Source: an uncultured Pelagibacteraceae bacterium (lineage in GTDB: Bacteria > Pseudomonadota > Alphaproteobacteria > Pelagibacterales > Pelagibacteraceae). From it: 44,194 nt of DNA. Location: NCBI GenBank assembly GCA_902582735.1, contig CACHTB010000008.1, positions 1-44,194 on the forward strand, written 5' to 3'. Every line of letters begins with the position of its first letter. The stretch's first letter is position 1. Shown one piece after another: positions 8,519 to 16,089 of this stretch. Both the position numbers and the translations under genes were made by a program. Under the pieces are notes generated by a model, which was not told the DNA's origin, ran no database searches, and saw only the letters and a program-made list of their open reading frames with translations.

Positions 8519-9661
8519 TTAACTAAATTCTTTAAGTATTTTATCTCGGTGTTCATCAAGATCTGGAATATCTCCCCTTGTTTTTTCATCTTTGTAAGTA
8601 GACATTTTTATAGGGTTTCCTGCAGATTTAAACTCTCCAATTTTCTTATGAAAAGATTTTACAATCATATTTCTTTCTTTAATTTGCGGATTTTCTACAG
8701 CTTGTTTAATATTAAAAATTGGACCGCATGGTATTTTTAAATTTTCCATAACTTTAATCCACTCATCTGTATTTTTATGCTTAAGTTTGTCCTCAATAAT
8801 TAATTTTAGTTTATTTATATTTTGTGATCTTAAAGAGTTTGTTTTATACATTTCATCAGTTGCAATATTAGGTATTTCAAGAACTTCACATAAGCTTTTA
8901 AATAATTTGTCATTACCAGCTGCAATAATTAAAAAACTGTCCTTTGTTTTAAAAGCTTCAAATGGAGCAATAGATGGATGTCTTGAACCCATTGGCTCTG
9001 GGATTTCATTTTTTGAGAGATATCTAGCAATAGCATTTTCTAAAATTGCTATTTGACAATCTAACATTGATACATCAATGAAAGTGCCTTTACCTGTTTT
9101 TTGCCTATCATATAGAGCTGCATTGATACCAATAGCTGTAAATAAACCAGCTGTAATATCGCCAATTGACGTTCCAACTCTTGTTGGTTCTGAATTTGGA
9201 TGTCCAGTAACACTCATTAATCCACCCATTCCTTGAACAACCATGTCATATGCTGGTAATTCTTTAAGTGGTCCTGTTTGACCGAAACCAGAGGCTGATG
9301 CATAAATTAATTTAGGATATTTTTTACTTACCTCATTCCAACCGAAACCCCATTTCTCTAAAGTACCGGGTTTAAAATTTTCAACTAATATGTCTGCCTT
9401 TGCTAAAATTTTTTCAAAAATTTTTTTGTCATTTTCATTTTTTAAATTGAGAGCTATGCTTTCTTTTCCTCTGTTCAAAGACATAAAATATGCAGAGTAA
9501 TCCTCAATGAAAGGACCAAATCCCCTCGAGTCATCTCCAATTTCAGGAGCTTCAATTTTTATAACTCTCGCTCCAAGATCAGATAAAATCATTGTACAGT
9601 ATGGACCGACCAAAACCCTTGTTAAATCAACAACTAATAAATCTTTAAGTGGACCATTCAT
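8519..9661 (-). CDS. Family III (CaiB/BaiF) CoA-transferase
   Basis: A 380-residue member of the formyl-CoA transferase family, which moves CoA between carboxylic acids and so activates a substrate without ATP. The N-terminal Rossmann-like part has LVVDLTRVLVGPYCTMILSDLGARVIKIE, then ENFKPGTLEKWGFGW and ASASGFGQTGP. The catalytic aspartate is Asp168 in GTSIGDITAG. The glycine loop typical of formyl-CoA transferase is not evident, so the true acids are unknown. It is the first gene of a minus-strand cluster and diverges from TRAP transporter 1 across an 84-base intergenic region, suggesting a shared substrate route. A paralogue lies at 19695. Confidence 0.92.
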   Translation of the reverse strand: MNGPLKDLLVVDLTRVLVGPYCTMILSDLGARVIKIEAPEIGDDSRGFGPFIEDYSAYFMSLNRGKESIALNLKNENDKKIFEKILAKADILVENFKPGTLEKWGFGWNEVSKKYPKLIYASASGFGQTGPLKELPAYDMVVQGMGGLMSVTGHPNSEPTRVGTSIGDITAGLFTAIGINAALYDRQKTGKGTFIDVSMLDCQIAILENAIARYLSKNEIPEPMGSRHPSIAPFEAFKTKDSFLIIAAGNDKLFKSLCEVLEIPNIATDEMYKTNSLRSQNINKLKLIIEDKLKHKNTDEWIKVMENLKIPCGPIFNIKQAVENPQIKERNMIVKSFHKKIGEFKSAGNPIKMSTYKDEKTRGDIPDLDEHRDKILKEFS

Positions 9662-9687
9662 AAATAAAATAATGTCATATGGTTATA

Positions 9688-9716
9688 TTGACTCTCATTA
9701 AGAAGTTCAATTTAAT
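9688..9716 (+). promoter_or_regulatory. Candidate sigma70-type promoter of TRAP operon 1
   Basis: TTGACT at 9688-9693 and TTTAAT at 9711-9716 are separated by 17 bases, close to the housekeeping consensus. Transcription would begin near 9723, giving a leader of about 20-25 bases ahead of the dctP start at 9746, with the Shine-Dalgarno GAGGAG at 9733-9738 inside it. This is a visual match only. Confidence 0.45.
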
Positions 9717-9745
9717 TAGACTAATTACAAATGAGGAGAAATAAC

Positions 9746-10756
9746 ATGTTACGAAAATTATCTTTAATTTTCACTTCAGTAATTTTAACTTTTTCTTTAA
9801 TCGGATCTGCTTTAGCAGTAACTCTTAAAGCTAGTCACCAGTGGCCTGGCACTCAAAGAGCAGATGGTTCATACGATCCAAGACATGAAATGGTTCAGAT
9901 TATTGCTGATGAAGTCAAAAAAGCTAATGTAGATTTGGATATAAGAATTTATCCAGCCAAATCACTTTACAAACCAAAAGAGCAATGGAAGCCAATGACA
10001 ACCGGTCAATTAGATATTTCAGCTTTCCCTTTGGCATATGCTTCCAAATTCCATCCAGAATTTGATGCAACACTTATGCCTGGAACTGTAAAAAATCATG
10101 ACCACGCATTAAGATTTAATAAAGGTCCAATGATGACTGAAATCAAAAAAATAATTAATGATGCTGGAGTTGTGGTTCTCTCAGATGCATGGTTAGGTGG
10201 TGGATTTGCTTCTAAAACTAAATGTATCAAAAATCCAAGTGATGCAAAAGGACAAGTAATGAGAGCTGCAGGAAAAGCATTTAACCAGATGTTAGAGGCA
10301 GCAGGAGCAGGTATTCAGAGTATGCCATCATCAGAAATTTACACAGGTCTTCAAACAGGTGTATTAACTGGTGCTAACACTAGTTCAGGAAGTTTTGTAA
10401 GTTACAAAATTTATGAACAGGTTTCATGCGCAACACCTCCAGGAAAATTTGGTCTATGGTTTATGTATGAACCAATTTTGATGTCAAAGAAAAGTTTTGA
10501 TGCCCTAAATTCAAAACAACAAGACGCTCTAATGAAAGCAGGTAAAGTTGCTGAAAAATATATGACTGCACAAGTTGAAAATTTAGATAAAAAATTTGAG
10601 GATGCATATAAGGCAGCAGGTGTTAAGTTGGTATATATGGATGAAAAAGATCATTCAGCATGGGTAGAGATCGCAAAACAATCTTCTCATAAAGCATTTG
10701 CTGAGAAAGTTCCAGGTGGTGATAAGTTAATGGAAATGGCTTTAGCAGTAAAATAA
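9746..10756 (+). CDS. dctP: TRAP transporter solute-binding protein (DctP family), system 1
   Basis: The periplasmic binding protein that captures a carboxylate-type ligand for a sodium-driven TRAP transporter. An in-frame ATG exists at 9731, but GAGGAG at 9733-9738 is a strong Shine-Dalgarno for the ATG at 9746, so this start is preferred (336 residues). It gives a classic signal peptide, MLRKLSLIFTSVILTFSLIG then SALA, with cleavage before VTLKASHQW. The mature part has DctP features such as the ligand-arginine region GQVMRAAGKAF and IYTGLQTGVLTGANTSSGS, the latter in place of the usual DGQE-type motif, hinting at a ligand unlike simple C4-dicarboxylates. Its genes for Q and M subunits follow after a hairpin. 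Confidence 0.9.
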   Translation: MLRKLSLIFTSVILTFSLIGSALAVTLKASHQWPGTQRADGSYDPRHEMVQIIADEVKKANVDLDIRIYPAKSLYKPKEQWKPMTTGQLDISAFPLAYASKFHPEFDATLMPGTVKNHDHALRFNKGPMMTEIKKIINDAGVVVLSDAWLGGGFASKTKCIKNPSDAKGQVMRAAGKAFNQMLEAAGAGIQSMPSSEIYTGLQTGVLTGANTSSGSFVSYKIYEQVSCATPPGKFGLWFMYEPILMSKKSFDALNSKQQDALMKAGKVAEKYMTAQVENLDKKFEDAYKAAGVKLVYMDEKDHSAWVEIAKQSSHKAFAEKVPGGDKLMEMALAVK

Positions 10757-10770
10757 ACTAGTATATAAAG

Positions 10771-10806
10771 AACCCCTATTTATTAATTTAAATAGGGGTT
10801 TTTTTT
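10771..10806 (+). terminator. Perfect hairpin with U-tract between dctP and dctQ of TRAP 1
   Basis: A perfect 12-bp stem pairs AACCCCTATTTA (10771-10782) with TAAATAGGGGTT (10789-10800) around a 6-base loop, followed by six T (10801-10806) that touch the dctQ start codon at 10807. It has the form of an intrinsic terminator inside an operon, so it probably attenuates Q and M relative to the abundant binding protein, or protects the dctP message 3' end. The right arm contains AGGGG (10794-10798), eight bases before the dctQ ATG, so the hairpin also hides the Q Shine-Dalgarno. Confidence 0.85.
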
Positions 10807-11301
10807 ATGAAAAACAAATATTTAAAATTTTGTGATCATATTGCAAAAGCTTGTGGTGCTTTTGCTGTATTAGCTTTACTTCTATCAATTCTTGTCATTG
10901 TTGAGCTAGTTTTTGAGAGATATTTTTTTCAAAGAGCAATAACCTGGCAAACAGAATTAGTTACAATGCTTTTGGTAGCATCCACTTTTATTGGTAGCGC
11001 TTACGTATTAAGTGAAAAAGCACATGTAAGCATGGAATGGATTTATGATTTTTTATCAAAGAGAAATATTTTAAGACTTAAAATTTTTACATCATTAGTA
11101 AGTTTATTATTTTTTTTAATTCTATTTTATTTTGGATTTTTAATGGTTGAGGAAGCTTTTACAAAAAATTATTCTACAGGAACTGTATGGGATCCACCTC
11201 TTTGGATCCCTTATTCCTCAATGATGATAGGAGCTGCATTAATGATCTTGCAATATATTGCAGAAATAATCAAACTTAACGATGAAAAGGATAGTAATTA
11301 A
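10807..11301 (+). CDS. dctQ: TRAP transporter small membrane subunit (DctQ family), system 1
   Basis: A 164-residue protein with four predicted membrane segments (about 15-35, 48-66, 90-112 and 130-150), the layout of the small TRAP membrane subunit. Family marks are the ERYFF...ITWQTELVTMLLV region in the first half and the polar loop EKAHVSMEWIYDFL between segments 2 and 3. It works with DctM as the membrane complex. The start codon directly follows the U-tract of the upstream hairpin; the only good Shine-Dalgarno (AGGGG, 10794-10798) lies in that hairpin's 3' arm. Its stop overlaps the dctM ATG by one base. Confidence 0.9.
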   Translation: MKNKYLKFCDHIAKACGAFAVLALLLSILVIVELVFERYFFQRAITWQTELVTMLLVASTFIGSAYVLSEKAHVSMEWIYDFLSKRNILRLKIFTSLVSLLFFLILFYFGFLMVEEAFTKNYSTGTVWDPPLWIPYSSMMIGAALMILQYIAEIIKLNDEKDSN

Positions 11302-12632
11302 TGGACCCTTTATTAATTGCTGTAATAGTTGCTGTTTTCACGCTTATAGTTTTATTTTCTGGTATACCTATCGCTTTTGGTTTGAGTTTTGTATCGATTG
11401 CTCTGTTAGTTGCTTTTGAAGGTTTTCAAATGCTAGATGTATTTGCAGAAACTTTTTACGCAGGACTAAATTCATTTGTTCTTTTATCAATTCCAATGTT
11501 TATTTTAATGGGAATGGCTGTAGCTAATTCACCAGCTGGAAAAGATTTATATACAGGATTGGATAGGTGGCTTTGGCGAGTACCTGGAGGTTTAGTCATT
11601 TCAAATATTGGCGCTTGTTCAATTTTTGCAGCTTTAAGCGGTTCAAGCCCAGCAACATGCGCCGCTATAGGCACTATGGGTATCCCAGAAATGAGAAAGA
11701 GAGGATATTCTGATCAAATCGCAACTGGAACAATTGCTGCTGGCGGAACTCTTGGAGTTTTAATTCCTCCAAGCATAGTCTTAATTGTTTATGGAATTGC
11801 AACAGGGACATCAATAGGAAGGCTATTTTTATGCGGGCTAGTACCAGGATTTATGTTGGCAGGCATGTTCGCTATATGGGCGCTAATACATAGTTATTAT
11901 ATTGATAAAGACTCAGCAAAAGCTTTAGGTAACAGGACCAAACCTACATTAAAAGAAAAGCTTGAGGTATTGCCAAGGATCTTACCGTTTTTAGCAATCA
12001 TAGCTGGTGTTCTTTATGTCTTGTATGGTGGTGTTGCAACACCTTCGGAGGCATCGGGTGTCGGAGCTTTTTTAGTTTTTGTTTTAATTGCAGTTGTTTA
12101 CAAAATTTATCAACCAAGAAAGATTTGGAATATTGTTAAAGTTTCCATGAAAGAAAGTGTAATGATAATGTTTATCATTGCAGCCTCATATCTTTTTGCT
12201 TTTACACTTTCACAATTGTACGTAACTCAATCTTTGGCTCAAAGTATGGTAGATATTAGTTCAAACAAGTGGGTAGTATTTATATTGATAAATATTTTTC
12301 TTTTAATAGCTGGTTTCTTCTTGCCACCAGTAGCTGTTATTGTCATGACCTCCGCTATATTGTTACCTGTAATTACCACCCTTGGTTTTGACCCTTATTG
12401 GTTTGCAATTGTATTTACAATAAATATGGAAATTGGATTAATTACTCCACCAGTTGGATTAAATTTGTATATTATCAAAGGAATTACCCCAGACGTCAGT
12501 TTGTCAGAAATTTTAAAGGGCTCTATACCATTTATGATTATAATGGCTCTAGCTATATTAATTTTATGTATTTTTCCTGAAATCGTAACATGGCTACCCG
12601 ACAAAATAATGGGCAAACCTCTTGGATACTAA
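11301..12632 (+). CDS. dctM: TRAP transporter large membrane subunit (DctM family), system 1
   Basis: The 443-residue transport subunit, with about a dozen hydrophobic segments, drives solute import using an ion gradient. Recognisable DctM stretches are LSIPMFILMGMAVANSPAG, FAALSGSSPATCAAIGTMG, the first helical-hairpin region GGTLGVLIPPSIVLIVYGI, and the second one near ITPPVGLNLYIIKGI. The ATG at 11301 overlaps the dctQ stop (TAATG). The last 11 bases overlap the TTG start of dusA, an unrelated tRNA-modification gene in the same transcript. Length and motifs are normal. Confidence 0.95.
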   Translation: MDPLLIAVIVAVFTLIVLFSGIPIAFGLSFVSIALLVAFEGFQMLDVFAETFYAGLNSFVLLSIPMFILMGMAVANSPAGKDLYTGLDRWLWRVPGGLVISNIGACSIFAALSGSSPATCAAIGTMGIPEMRKRGYSDQIATGTIAAGGTLGVLIPPSIVLIVYGIATGTSIGRLFLCGLVPGFMLAGMFAIWALIHSYYIDKDSAKALGNRTKPTLKEKLEVLPRILPFLAIIAGVLYVLYGGVATPSEASGVGAFLVFVLIAVVYKIYQPRKIWNIVKVSMKESVMIMFIIAASYLFAFTLSQLYVTQSLAQSMVDISSNKWVVFILINIFLLIAGFFLPPVAVIVMTSAILLPVITTLGFDPYWFAIVFTINMEIGLITPPVGLNLYIIKGITPDVSLSEILKGSIPFMIIMALAILILCIFPEIVTWLPDKIMGKPLGY

Positions 12633-13626
12633 ATATAACATAAATCGAAAAATTTCTGTTGCACCTATGATGGATTGTACTGATCGTCATGATCGTTTCT
12701 TTTTGAGATTAATGAGTAAAAATGTAATGCTCTATAGTGAAATGGTTGCAACAAAATCTGCAATTCATGGAGATAGAAAAAAAATTTTATCATTTAGTCC
12801 AGAAGAAAAACCACTTGCTCTTCAAGTTGGTGGTTCAAATAAAGAAGAATTATCTGAAGTTGCAAAAATAGCTGAAAGTATAGGTTATGACGAAATTAAT
12901 TTAAATTTAGGCTGCCCTAGCAAAAAGGTTCAAAAAAACAAATTTGGAGCATGCCTTATGAAAGAGCCTGATCTAGTTGCAGAGTGTATAAATGCAATGG
13001 TCAATTCGTGTAAAATTCCAGTAACGGCTAAAACCAGAATTGGTTTTGATGATGTTGAAAGTTTTGAATATTTAAATAATTTTATTAACAAAATACATCA
13101 AGCTGGAACAAAAACATTTATTTTGCATGCTAGAAAGGCGATGCTTACAGGTTTATCACCAAAACAAAACTTAAACATACCAAAACTTAATTACGACATG
13201 GTTTACGAGGTTAAAAAAAATAATCCTCATTTAGAAATTATTATAAACGGTGGTATTTCTAAAATTCAAGAAATCAACAAACACCTTTCTAATTGTGATG
13301 GAGTTATGATAGGAAGATCAATTTATCAAAATCCTTATTCATTAGTCGATATAGAAAAACAAATATTTAAGACAGAAAATAATCCAACAAGAGAAGAGGT
13401 TGTAGAAAAACTTTTAGACTATGTTGGTAAAGAGGTTAAGTTAGGAACAAAAGTAAATCATATAATGAGGCATACAGTGGGCTTATATCATGGCCAAACT
13501 GGTTCTAAAAATTGGAAAAGATATTTAAGTGATAATATGATGGCCCGCGACTCTGATTTTCAAAAAACTAAACATATTATGAGCATTGTCCAGAATAATG
13601 AAAAAGCTATTCAAGCTAACTCCTAA
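12622..13626 (+). CDS. dusA: tRNA-dihydrouridine synthase A
   Basis: A flavoenzyme that reduces uridine to dihydrouridine in tRNA D-loops; the DusA subfamily acts on U20/U20a. The 334-residue product starts with TTG at 12622. A TTG is chosen because the conserved ISVAPMMDCTDRHDRFF begins at residue 11 and the next in-frame ATG would cut into that FMN-binding stretch. NLNLGCPSKKVQKNKFGACLM contains the catalytic cysteine (Cys111), and NGGISKIQEI and GVMIGRSIYQNPY bind the flavin phosphate. DusA subfamily marks are the APMMDxTDRH opening and the GACLM form. It overlaps dctM by 11 bases and the next gene by one base, so it is embedded in a transporter operon. Confidence 0.95.
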   Translation: MDTKYNINRKISVAPMMDCTDRHDRFFLRLMSKNVMLYSEMVATKSAIHGDRKKILSFSPEEKPLALQVGGSNKEELSEVAKIAESIGYDEINLNLGCPSKKVQKNKFGACLMKEPDLVAECINAMVNSCKIPVTAKTRIGFDDVESFEYLNNFINKIHQAGTKTFILHARKAMLTGLSPKQNLNIPKLNYDMVYEVKKNNPHLEIIINGGISKIQEINKHLSNCDGVMIGRSIYQNPYSLVDIEKQIFKTENNPTREEVVEKLLDYVGKEVKLGTKVNHIMRHTVGLYHGQTGSKNWKRYLSDNMMARDSDFQKTKHIMSIVQNNEKAIQANS

Positions 13627-14462
13627 TGGATTTTTTAAATTTTAGTGAAGTTTTTAATTTACTAATAGTTCTATCTATAGCTGCATCTGTTGCAGGTTTT
13701 ATGGCTGGATTATTAGGAGTTGGAGGTGGTATAATAATTGTACCAGCATTATATTACGCTTTTACAGTTTTAGATTTTGATATAGCTACAAGAATGCATA
13801 TTTCTGTTGGGACATCTTTAGCTATTATACTCCCTACCTCAATAATCTCAGCCAAAACTCATATGGAACATAAAACTGTAGATTTAAAATTGATAAAATC
13901 TTTTGGAATTTTTATAATTCTTGGAGTTATTGGAGGAACTTTTTTAGCAGTAAATTTAAGGACATCAGATTTTATTTTATTTTTTTCAATAATGGCATTT
14001 ATTGTTGGATTTTTTTTTATTTTTTTTAGGGATGAATTTTTAAAAAATCCAAGAAAAATTAAAGACTCGATTAAAAATATTTCAGGGATAGGTGTTGGAT
14101 TTATTTCAGTTTTATTAGGAATTGGTGGAGGATCTTTGATGGTACCTTTTATGAGAACCTTTGGATATGACATTAGAAGATCAATTGGAACAGCTTCAGC
14201 AATTGGTATTTTAATTGCAATTAGTGGAACACTCACGATGATAATGGGTGGAGAAATTATAGATAACGTAAATACACCCTACAATATAGGTTATATAAAT
14301 TTATTTGGATTTATTGTTTTTGTGCCTGTGACGATGTTAATGGCAAGAATAGGAGCAAAAGCTGTATATAGAATAGATAAGAAGTTATTAAGCAAAATTT
14401 TTGGAACTTTTCTCATTATTGTGTCTATAAGATCTTTTATTGAATATTTAAAAATAAGTTAA
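13626..14462 (+). CDS. TSUP family permease (TauE/SafE-like)
   Basis: A 278-residue membrane protein with about eight hydrophobic segments in two homologous halves, each with a glycine-rich signature: GFMAGLLGVGGGIIIVPALY near 26-45 and GVGFISVLLGIGGGSLMVPF near 155-175. The TSUP (sulfite exporter TauE/SafE) family moves small anions such as sulfite, sulfonates or organic acids, in either direction. The ATG overlaps the dusA stop by one base and the malonyl-CoA decarboxylase gene follows 20 bases later. The context suggests transport of a carbon- or sulfur-containing anion linked to the neighbouring catabolic genes. The substrate is unknown. Confidence 0.88.
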   Translation: MDFLNFSEVFNLLIVLSIAASVAGFMAGLLGVGGGIIIVPALYYAFTVLDFDIATRMHISVGTSLAIILPTSIISAKTHMEHKTVDLKLIKSFGIFIILGVIGGTFLAVNLRTSDFILFFSIMAFIVGFFFIFFRDEFLKNPRKIKDSIKNISGIGVGFISVLLGIGGGSLMVPFMRTFGYDIRRSIGTASAIGILIAISGTLTMIMGGEIIDNVNTPYNIGYINLFGFIVFVPVTMLMARIGAKAVYRIDKKLLSKIFGTFLIIVSIRSFIEYLKIS

Positions 14463-14482
14463 AAAATAGTAATCATTTAAAT

Positions 14483-15790
14483 ATGTTTAATTTAAAAGAA
14501 ATAATTTCATCAATAGCTGATGTTGGTCAAAAAATATTTAATAAGAAAGAGCTTAAAAAAAATGACCTTGATACAATCCTTTCATTATGTAGAGATTTGT
14601 TGTCAACAAAGGGTGCAGCATTTGGTATTACTGTAGCACGAGATATTACAGATTTATACTCAAGTCTTTCTATTGAAAATAAACTTAAATTTTTTAAGAA
14701 AATTAATGATTTGTATAAACCAAGTCATACCGAAGTTTCCAAGGTAATCGATGAATATAAAAAAACGCAGAATGATAAAAATTTGTATAAATTATTTGTT
14801 ACATCAGAAGGAAAGAGAAAAGAATTATTTAAAAGGATAAATATGTCCCCTAATGGAATGTCAACCATAGTCTCTTTAAGAGAAGATTTGCTGAAAAATA
14901 TTGATGAAAACAAAGATTTAATTTCTTTAGATGATGATCTAAGAGAATTATTTAGATCCTGGTTTAACCCTGGATTTTTAAAACTTGCTAAAATTACTTG
15001 GGATACTAAGGCAGCAGTATTAGAAAAAATTATGAAATATGAAAGAGTTCATGAGATTAAGGATATGGATGAACTTAAAAGAAGATTAGGTGAAGATAGA
15101 AGATTTTTTGCATATTTCCATCCAGCTTTAGAGGATGAGCCGATTATTTTTGTTCAAGTTGCTTTAACTAATGGTTTAGGAAAATCAATTCAAGAAATAA
15201 CAAAACCTAGAACTGATGGAGATAAAAATTACGATACTGCAACTTTCTATTCCATAAGCAACTGTCAAGATGGATTATCAAGAGTAACTCTAGGAAATTT
15301 TTTAATTAAAAGAGTTGTCTTTGAAATACAAGAAGAACTTCCAAATATTAAAAATTTTGGAACACTATCACCAATACCTGGCTTTCGAAATTGGTATATG
15401 AATTTAGATGAAAAATTGGTAAAAAATATTTTAGGAAATATTCCTTTGGAAAATATATCTTTTTTGAAGTCGTCAAGCTTAAAAATAGGCGACACGAGAA
15501 TTTTATCGAATAAGAATGCTATATATAAATTGGTAGCCCATTATTTAATGAATGAGAAAAATAAAAAACAATTGCCTATCAATGATGTTTGTAGATTTCA
15601 TCTAGGAAATGGAGCAATAATCGATGATATTGTGATTAATGCAAATATATCAGAAGTAGGTTTTAATAGGTCGTTTGGTGTAATGGTAAATTATTTATAC
15701 GAACTTAAAAATATAGAAAAAAATCATGAGGAATATATTAATAATAAAACTATTATAGTATCAAATAAGGTAAAAAAACTAATTCAATAA
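14483..15790 (+). CDS. Malonyl-CoA decarboxylase
   Basis: This enzyme converts malonyl-CoA to acetyl-CoA and CO2. The 435-residue protein has the helical N-terminal domain (about 1-180) and the GNAT-like catalytic domain with RRFFAYFHPALEDEPIIFVQ, FYSISNCQDGL, the serine-bearing FGTLSPIPGFRNWY and the histidine-bearing CRFHLGNGAII; the last two match the catalytic Ser and His regions of characterised enzymes. No malonyl-CoA synthetase or malonate carrier of the mat type is next to it. Its malonyl-CoA could come from fatty-acid precursors or from a CoA-transferase such as those at 8519 or 19695. It ends two bases before a convergent gene, without a terminator. Confidence 0.93.
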   Translation: MFNLKEIISSIADVGQKIFNKKELKKNDLDTILSLCRDLLSTKGAAFGITVARDITDLYSSLSIENKLKFFKKINDLYKPSHTEVSKVIDEYKKTQNDKNLYKLFVTSEGKRKELFKRINMSPNGMSTIVSLREDLLKNIDENKDLISLDDDLRELFRSWFNPGFLKLAKITWDTKAAVLEKIMKYERVHEIKDMDELKRRLGEDRRFFAYFHPALEDEPIIFVQVALTNGLGKSIQEITKPRTDGDKNYDTATFYSISNCQDGLSRVTLGNFLIKRVVFEIQEELPNIKNFGTLSPIPGFRNWYMNLDEKLVKNILGNIPLENISFLKSSSLKIGDTRILSNKNAIYKLVAHYLMNEKNKKQLPINDVCRFHLGNGAIIDDIVINANISEVGFNRSFGVMVNYLYELKNIEKNHEEYINNKTIIVSNKVKKLIQ

Positions 15791-15792
15791 AC

Positions 15793-15993
15793 TCAATCTG
15801 ATCCCCACTTTACTTTATTCCAAATTCGTTCGTGAAAATAATAGAATAGAAGAGGAATGATAGAGCCAATACCTAATATTCCGGCACCACTAAATGTACC
15901 AGTATAAATATATCCAAAAATCACCCAATATATAAATATAATCAACCTCCAAGAAAATGTCTTCGCGACCGATCTCATTTTTCTATCTGCCAT
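15793..15993 (-). CDS. DUF2061 small membrane protein
   Basis: A 66-residue protein with the DUF2061 pattern: a basic N-terminus RKMRSVAKTFSWRLI, a first membrane segment (about 15-33), a second (about 38-52) and a C-terminal HERIWNKVKWG. The family has no established function. An excellent Shine-Dalgarno, AAGGAG, lies six bases before the start codon when read on the minus strand (within 15998-16003), which supports it as a real gene despite its size. It stands alone between two plus-strand operons and diverges from TRAP system 2. Confidence 0.85.
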   Translation of the reverse strand: MADRKMRSVAKTFSWRLIIFIYWVIFGYIYTGTFSGAGILGIGSIIPLLFYYFHERIWNKVKWGSD

Positions 15994-16037
15994 AATTCTC
16001 CTTTTTTTATGTTGTATAATTTAGACACTAGATCTCC

Positions 16038-16067
16038 TTGTCTATTTTATATACCCTTATTTTATAA
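16038..16067 (+). promoter_or_regulatory. Candidate promoter of TRAP operon 2
   Basis: TTGTCT at 16038-16043 is followed after 17-18 bases by TTTATAA (16061-16067), a plausible sigma70 promoter that would start transcription close to 16073, just before the Shine-Dalgarno AAGGGA at 16078-16083. A separate TATAAT at 16015-16020 is an alternative -10 element but lacks a good -35 partner. Confidence 0.35.
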
Positions 16068-16089
16068 AAAACTAACTAAGGGAAATAAA

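Noticed and set aside
9731..9745. The upstream in-frame ATG as the start of the system 1 DctP.
   Set aside because: The bases it would encode form the Shine-Dalgarno GAGGAG for the ATG at 9746, and the longer form adds charged residues ahead of a good signal peptide.
13859..14236. A 125-codon open frame on the minus strand inside the TSUP permease gene.
   Set aside because: It is wholly within a clear membrane-protein gene, its product is low-complexity Ile/Pro/Lys sequence without family marks, and such antisense frames are expected opposite hydrophobic coding sequence.
16009..16089. A longer N-terminus for the system 2 DctP.
   Set aside because: The extra residues would precede a complete signal peptide, and AAGGGA at 16078-16083 marks the ATG at 16090. 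The upstream bases look like promoter sequence.
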